Assembly (NCBI GenBank): GCA_022825745.1
Contig: JAJDWF010000003.1
Location: forward strand, 1 to 43,468
Direction: 5' to 3'
Length of the DNA stretch: 43,468 nt
DNA from: Dehalococcoidia bacterium
GTDB taxonomy: Bacteria > Chloroflexota > Dehalococcoidia > Lucifugimonadales > UBA3495
Below the pieces are notes generated by a model that made no database searches, was not told the origin of the DNA, and saw only the letters and a list, made by a program, of their open reading frames with translations. Shown here piece by piece: positions 43,264 to 43,468 of this stretch. Positions within the stretch are counted from its first letter, which is position 1. Each line of letters starts with the position of its first letter. The translations under genes and the position numbers were made by a program.

Positions 43264-43468
43264 TCACCGCGACAGGGTGATCAGTACAACGCCGGCCACG
43301 ATGAGGACGGCCCCGATAATGCGGCCGCGAGTCACCCACTCTTTCAGTACAAGGGCTCCCAGCAGCAAGGCGAACAGCAAACCGACCTCTCGAACGGGCG
43401 CTACGAAACTCACGTCGGTGATGCTCATGGCAGTCAACACCAGCCCGTAGGCCAGGAACAGCAGCGCC
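43264..43468 (-). CDS. EamA/DMT-family transporter, C-terminal fragment
   Basis: The window ends inside this gene. On the minus strand 67 codons are readable up to the TGA at 43264-43266. They give two membrane helices with LLFLAYGLVLTAMSITDVSF, then VAPVREVGLLFALLLGALVL, and RGRIIGAVLIVAGVVLITLS. The pattern is that of an EamA-type drug/metabolite transporter. The substrate is unknown. Confidence 0.75.
   Translation of the reverse strand, partial: ALLFLAYGLVLTAMSITDVSFVAPVREVGLLFALLLGALVLKEWVTRGRIIGAVLIVAGVVLITLSR

Overview
The window is GC-rich bacterial chromosome packed with housekeeping genes. Gene content points to Chloroflexota, probably a Dehalococcoidia or SAR202-like lineage from the environment. 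The pointers are a CaiB/BaiF CoA-transferase, an acyl-CoA dehydrogenase, an HMG-CoA-lyase-like enzyme, an Asp-box propeller protein, an MTA/SAH-type amidohydrolase, a PAC2 protein, and a ThrRS without a TGS domain. This placement is inference from gene content; there is no rRNA to confirm it. No stretch longer than about 300 bases lacks a gene. The longest gaps are 38349-38563, 40220-40456, 14955-15121 and 38959-39124.

The most striking feature is selenocysteine biology. Two tandem lipoproteins with TlpA/ResA-like thioredoxin domains (2963-3568 and 3612-4481) are each interrupted by a single in-frame TGA exactly where the first cysteine of the CxxC motif belongs, giving W-U-P-x-C. Both TGAs are followed at the same distance by a similar hairpin with an identical 8-nt loop, a candidate bacterial SECIS. 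A complete selA (15122-16507) lies 11 kb away. The RF2 gene prfB (7290-8397) carries the classical CTTTGAC programmed +1 frameshift. No selB, selC or selD is visible.

Layout: 1-2826, end of an MFS_2 transporter and a DUF255 thioredoxin-domain protein; 2963-4481, the selenoprotein pair; 4522-7070, thrS and a VapBC-type toxin-antitoxin pair; 7290-8397, prfB; 8394-14954 (minus), a run with a small exported protein, acyl-CoA dehydrogenase, SIMPL protein, dcd, and ribD-ribE-ribB-ribBA; 15122-21457 (plus), selA, an alpha/beta hydrolase lacking its serine, an EndoQ-like DNA repair nuclease, a RimI-like acetyltransferase, coaE, a CbbQ-type AAA ATPase and a CoA-type Nudix hydrolase; 21450-24764, a 1104-residue VWA protein that partners the ATPase. 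The ATPase frame contains one TAG codon precisely at the Walker A lysine.

24854-30811 (minus) holds cinA and a four-gene GldA/GldF/GldG/DUF4340-like ABC export cluster. 31040-32356 carries speD and speB (polyamines), with an attenuator-like hairpin in the speD leader. 32446-38348 holds the HMGL-like lyase, an Asp-box protein, comF, a zinc-ribbon Nudix hydrolase, ribokinase and a CoA-transferase. Four tRNA genes (Val-CAC, Leu-CAG, Arg-GCG, Val-TAC) follow at 38564-38958. Immediately after the last one is an Mrr-like restriction endonuclease of different base composition, probably acquired. The end holds a short unknown protein, a PAC2 protein, an amidohydrolase and the end of an EamA-type transporter.
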